6,339 nt of DNA from Bacteroidota bacterium (lineage in GTDB: Bacteria > Bacteroidota > Bacteroidia > AKYH767-A > CANKSK01): the NCBI GenBank assembly GCA_947485425.1, contig CANKSK010000068.1, forward strand, positions 1 through 6,339, read 5' to 3'. The notes below the pieces were generated by a model. The model saw only the letters and a program-made list of their open reading frames with translations. It ran no database searches and was not told the origin of the DNA. Positions 5,762-6,339 of the stretch are shown here, in pieces; within the stretch, counting starts at the first letter, position 1, and every line of letters begins with the position of its first letter. A program made the translations under genes and the position numbers.

Positions 5762-6339
5762 ATGAGTAGATTAAGAGAACTTGATTTTTTACGAGGAATA
5801 GCAATCTTATTGGTCTTGTTAAGGCATATAACCTTGTTTCCTTTCACCACACAAATGGGTTGGATAGGAGTAGATTTGTTTTTTGTTTTGAGTGGCTTTC
5901 TCGTATCAGGACTACTATTTAAGGAGTATATTCAATTTGGGAACATCCAACCGAAGCTATTTTTGATACGACGTGGATTTAAAATTTATCCAATTTATTT
6001 TATTTTTTACATTTTGTATTTGCTGCCCTTCATTATCAAACACAATTTCAACAGCATTGGGTTCATAGCAGATATGACATTTACCCAAAATTATTTATGG
6101 GATTGGGGTTATGCCAATGCTGCAAGTTGGTCTTTAGCCGTGGAAGAACATTTTTATTTTGGCTTTGCATTATTACTATGGCTAGGCTTAAAGTTCCGTA
6201 AAAATCTGTTACCGGTAGATATAAAATATCCAGACAGCAAATTTTTTTTTGAATTATTTCTTATCTCATTATTGATAATTATATTCTTGTTACGCGTGTT
6301 CAGTAATTACGCTTTTCCCTTGCAGGTTGTGAAAAATAT
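5762..6339 (+). CDS. Acyltransferase-3 family membrane protein (OafA/YrhL-like), C-terminus beyond window
   Basis: From ATG at 5762 the frame is open for 192 complete codons to the right edge; family members are usually about 350-400 residues, so roughly half is present. Proteins of this family (Pfam Acyl_transf_3) sit in the inner membrane and transfer acyl groups, often acetyl, to sugars of O-antigen, capsule, exopolysaccharide, peptidoglycan or small metabolites. Diagnostic motifs occur in order: RELDFLRGIAILLVLLRH (residues 5-22), with the conserved Arg11 and probable catalytic His22 at the first helix; GWIGVDLFFVLSGFLVSGLL (33-52); IRRGFKIYP, matching the family RRxxRixP; and WSLAVEEHFY, matching WSLxVEEQFY with His for the usual Gln. 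The acceptor cannot be inferred because no glycosyltransferase or polysaccharide cluster lies in the window; genes to the right would decide it. The leader is A-rich without a Shine-Dalgarno sequence. The two 60-base lines I counted (5881-5940 and 6001-6060) are about 30-33 percent G+C. Confidence 0.93.
   Translation, partial: MSRLRELDFLRGIAILLVLLRHITLFPFTTQMGWIGVDLFFVLSGFLVSGLLFKEYIQFGNIQPKLFLIRRGFKIYPIYFIFYILYLLPFIIKHNFNSIGFIADMTFTQNYLWDWGYANAASWSLAVEEHFYFGFALLLWLGLKFRKNLLPVDIKYPDSKFFFELFLISLLIIIFLLRVFSNYAFPLQVVKN

Overview
The window looks like ordinary chromosomal DNA from a member of the Bacteroidota. Three things suggest this. The candidate promoters carry the Bacteroidota -7 box (TAnnTTTG or one mismatch), in one case with TTTG about 20 nt upstream. 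The starts have short A/T-rich leaders without a clear Shine-Dalgarno sequence. The protein families are also typical: an SSS symporter with the WWASWYPGAEPGGGG segment, a signal-peptide MsrB, and a stand-alone HTTM protein. No order or genus can be named from sequence alone.

Layout. Positions 1-1624 (minus) hold the first 541 codons of a sodium:solute symporter whose C-terminus lies beyond the left edge. A compact divergent promoter region (about 1625-1752) separates it from a CorA-type divalent cation transporter (1753-2898, plus). corA converges on msrB (3010-3522, minus), an exported, probably lipid-anchored methionine-R-sulfoxide reductase. A second short divergent region (3523-3607) drives msrB one way and a 503-residue HTTM-domain membrane protein (3608-5119, plus) the other way. 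Positions 5120-5761 lack a clear intact gene. They hold a hairpin with flanking A- and T-runs, a 105-codon open frame on the minus strand that reads like the tail of a truncated membrane protein, a good -7 box, and a 35-codon small ORF. From 5762 to the right edge (plus) runs the N-terminal third to half of an acyltransferase-3 family membrane protein.

The genes do not form an obvious pathway. Each of the first four seems to have its own promoter, and no two adjacent genes are close enough on one strand to be a convincing operon, except possibly the small ORF and the acyltransferase. The common theme is the cell envelope: ion and solute transport, repair of oxidised envelope proteins, and two membrane-embedded enzymes of unknown substrate. 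I see no CRISPR array, tRNA, rRNA, insertion sequence or phage gene, and no evidence for a new multi-gene system. The least explained stretch is 5180-5761.
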